From an uncultured Elusimicrobia bacterium (lineage in GTDB: Bacteria; Elusimicrobiota; Endomicrobiia; Endomicrobiales; Endomicrobiaceae), in assembly GCA_937916125.1 (NCBI GenBank), contig CALGGE010000078.1:1-5334 (forward strand): 5,334 nucleotides of DNA, read 5' to 3'. A program made the translations under genes and the position numbers. Of the stretch, positions 5,230 through 5,334 are shown piece by piece. Numbering within the stretch: the stretch's first letter is position 1; each line of letters starts with the position of its first letter. The notes below the pieces were generated by a model. It made no database searches. It saw nothing but the letters and a program-made list of their open reading frames with translations, and was not told the origin of the DNA.

Positions 5230-5334
5230 TATAATGTACAATGTACAATGAACGGCAACGGCAACAACAATGTATAATGTATAATGTACAATGTACAATG
5301 AACGGCAACGGCAACAACAATGTATAATGTATAA
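5230..5334 (+). repeat. exact 50-base tandem repeat of TAYAATG heptads and AACGGC linker, running off the window
   Basis: Bases 5230-5284 recur exactly at 5280-5334, a period of 50 up to the window edge. Heptads occur in a run of three (5230-5250), a run of four (5273-5300: two TATAATG then two TACAATG) and the start of another (5323 on). The two 22-base linkers, 5251-5272 and 5301-5322, are identical and hold AACGGC, CGGCAAC and AACAATG. The array starts only 17 bases before the nucleotidyltransferase ATG, so that gene's promoter must lie within or beyond the array. Total copy number is unknown because the window ends inside it. Confidence 0.95.

Noticed and set aside
5230..5334. CRISPR array, because of regular spacing
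   Set aside because: The repeat and the intervening 22-base linker are both conserved, so there are no unique spacers. The unit is itself made of 7-base repeats, and no cas gene is present.

Overview
The window reads as a chromosomal stretch of an AT-rich Gram-negative bacterium. The Gram-negative assignment rests on an M48 metallopeptidase with a lipoprotein signal whose residue after the lipid-modified Cys is Thr, so it is predicted to reach the outer membrane. The phylum cannot be fixed from these genes. Short repeats of the general TGTACAATG and CATTCCGAACG...CATCTC kinds occur in many bacterial lineages (Elusimicrobiota, Spirochaetes and others come to mind), so I treat lineage as unresolved.

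All four convincing genes lie on the minus strand. In transcription order, from the right end to the left, they are: a sugar-phosphate nucleotidyltransferase with a left-handed beta-helix tail (5213-4188), S-adenosylmethionine synthetase metK (4048-2861), GMP synthase guaA (2850-1324), and an M48 lipoprotein peptidase (1049-291). metK and guaA are 10 bases apart, and the guaA Shine-Dalgarno sequence overlaps the metK stop codon, so they are almost certainly co-transcribed. The other gaps are 139 and 274 bases. The leftmost 290 bases hold no convincing gene but contain a dense set of inverted repeats.

The genes are housekeeping: nucleotide-sugar supply for surface polysaccharide, methyl-donor supply, guanine nucleotide supply, and envelope protein quality control. 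No defence system, mobile element with a transposase, CRISPR array or RNA gene is visible.

The most notable structure is between the genes. The gap before the M48 gene, the gap before metK and the region before the nucleotidyltransferase all carry the same two-level repeat. Its base unit is a 7-base element, TAYAATG, in runs of three to five. In two of the three places the runs alternate with a 22-base linker built on AACGGC, giving an exact 50-base higher-order period. All copies have the same orientation relative to the genes. Two of the arrays end in a related GAGAWG-type segment, suggesting a composite dispersed element.
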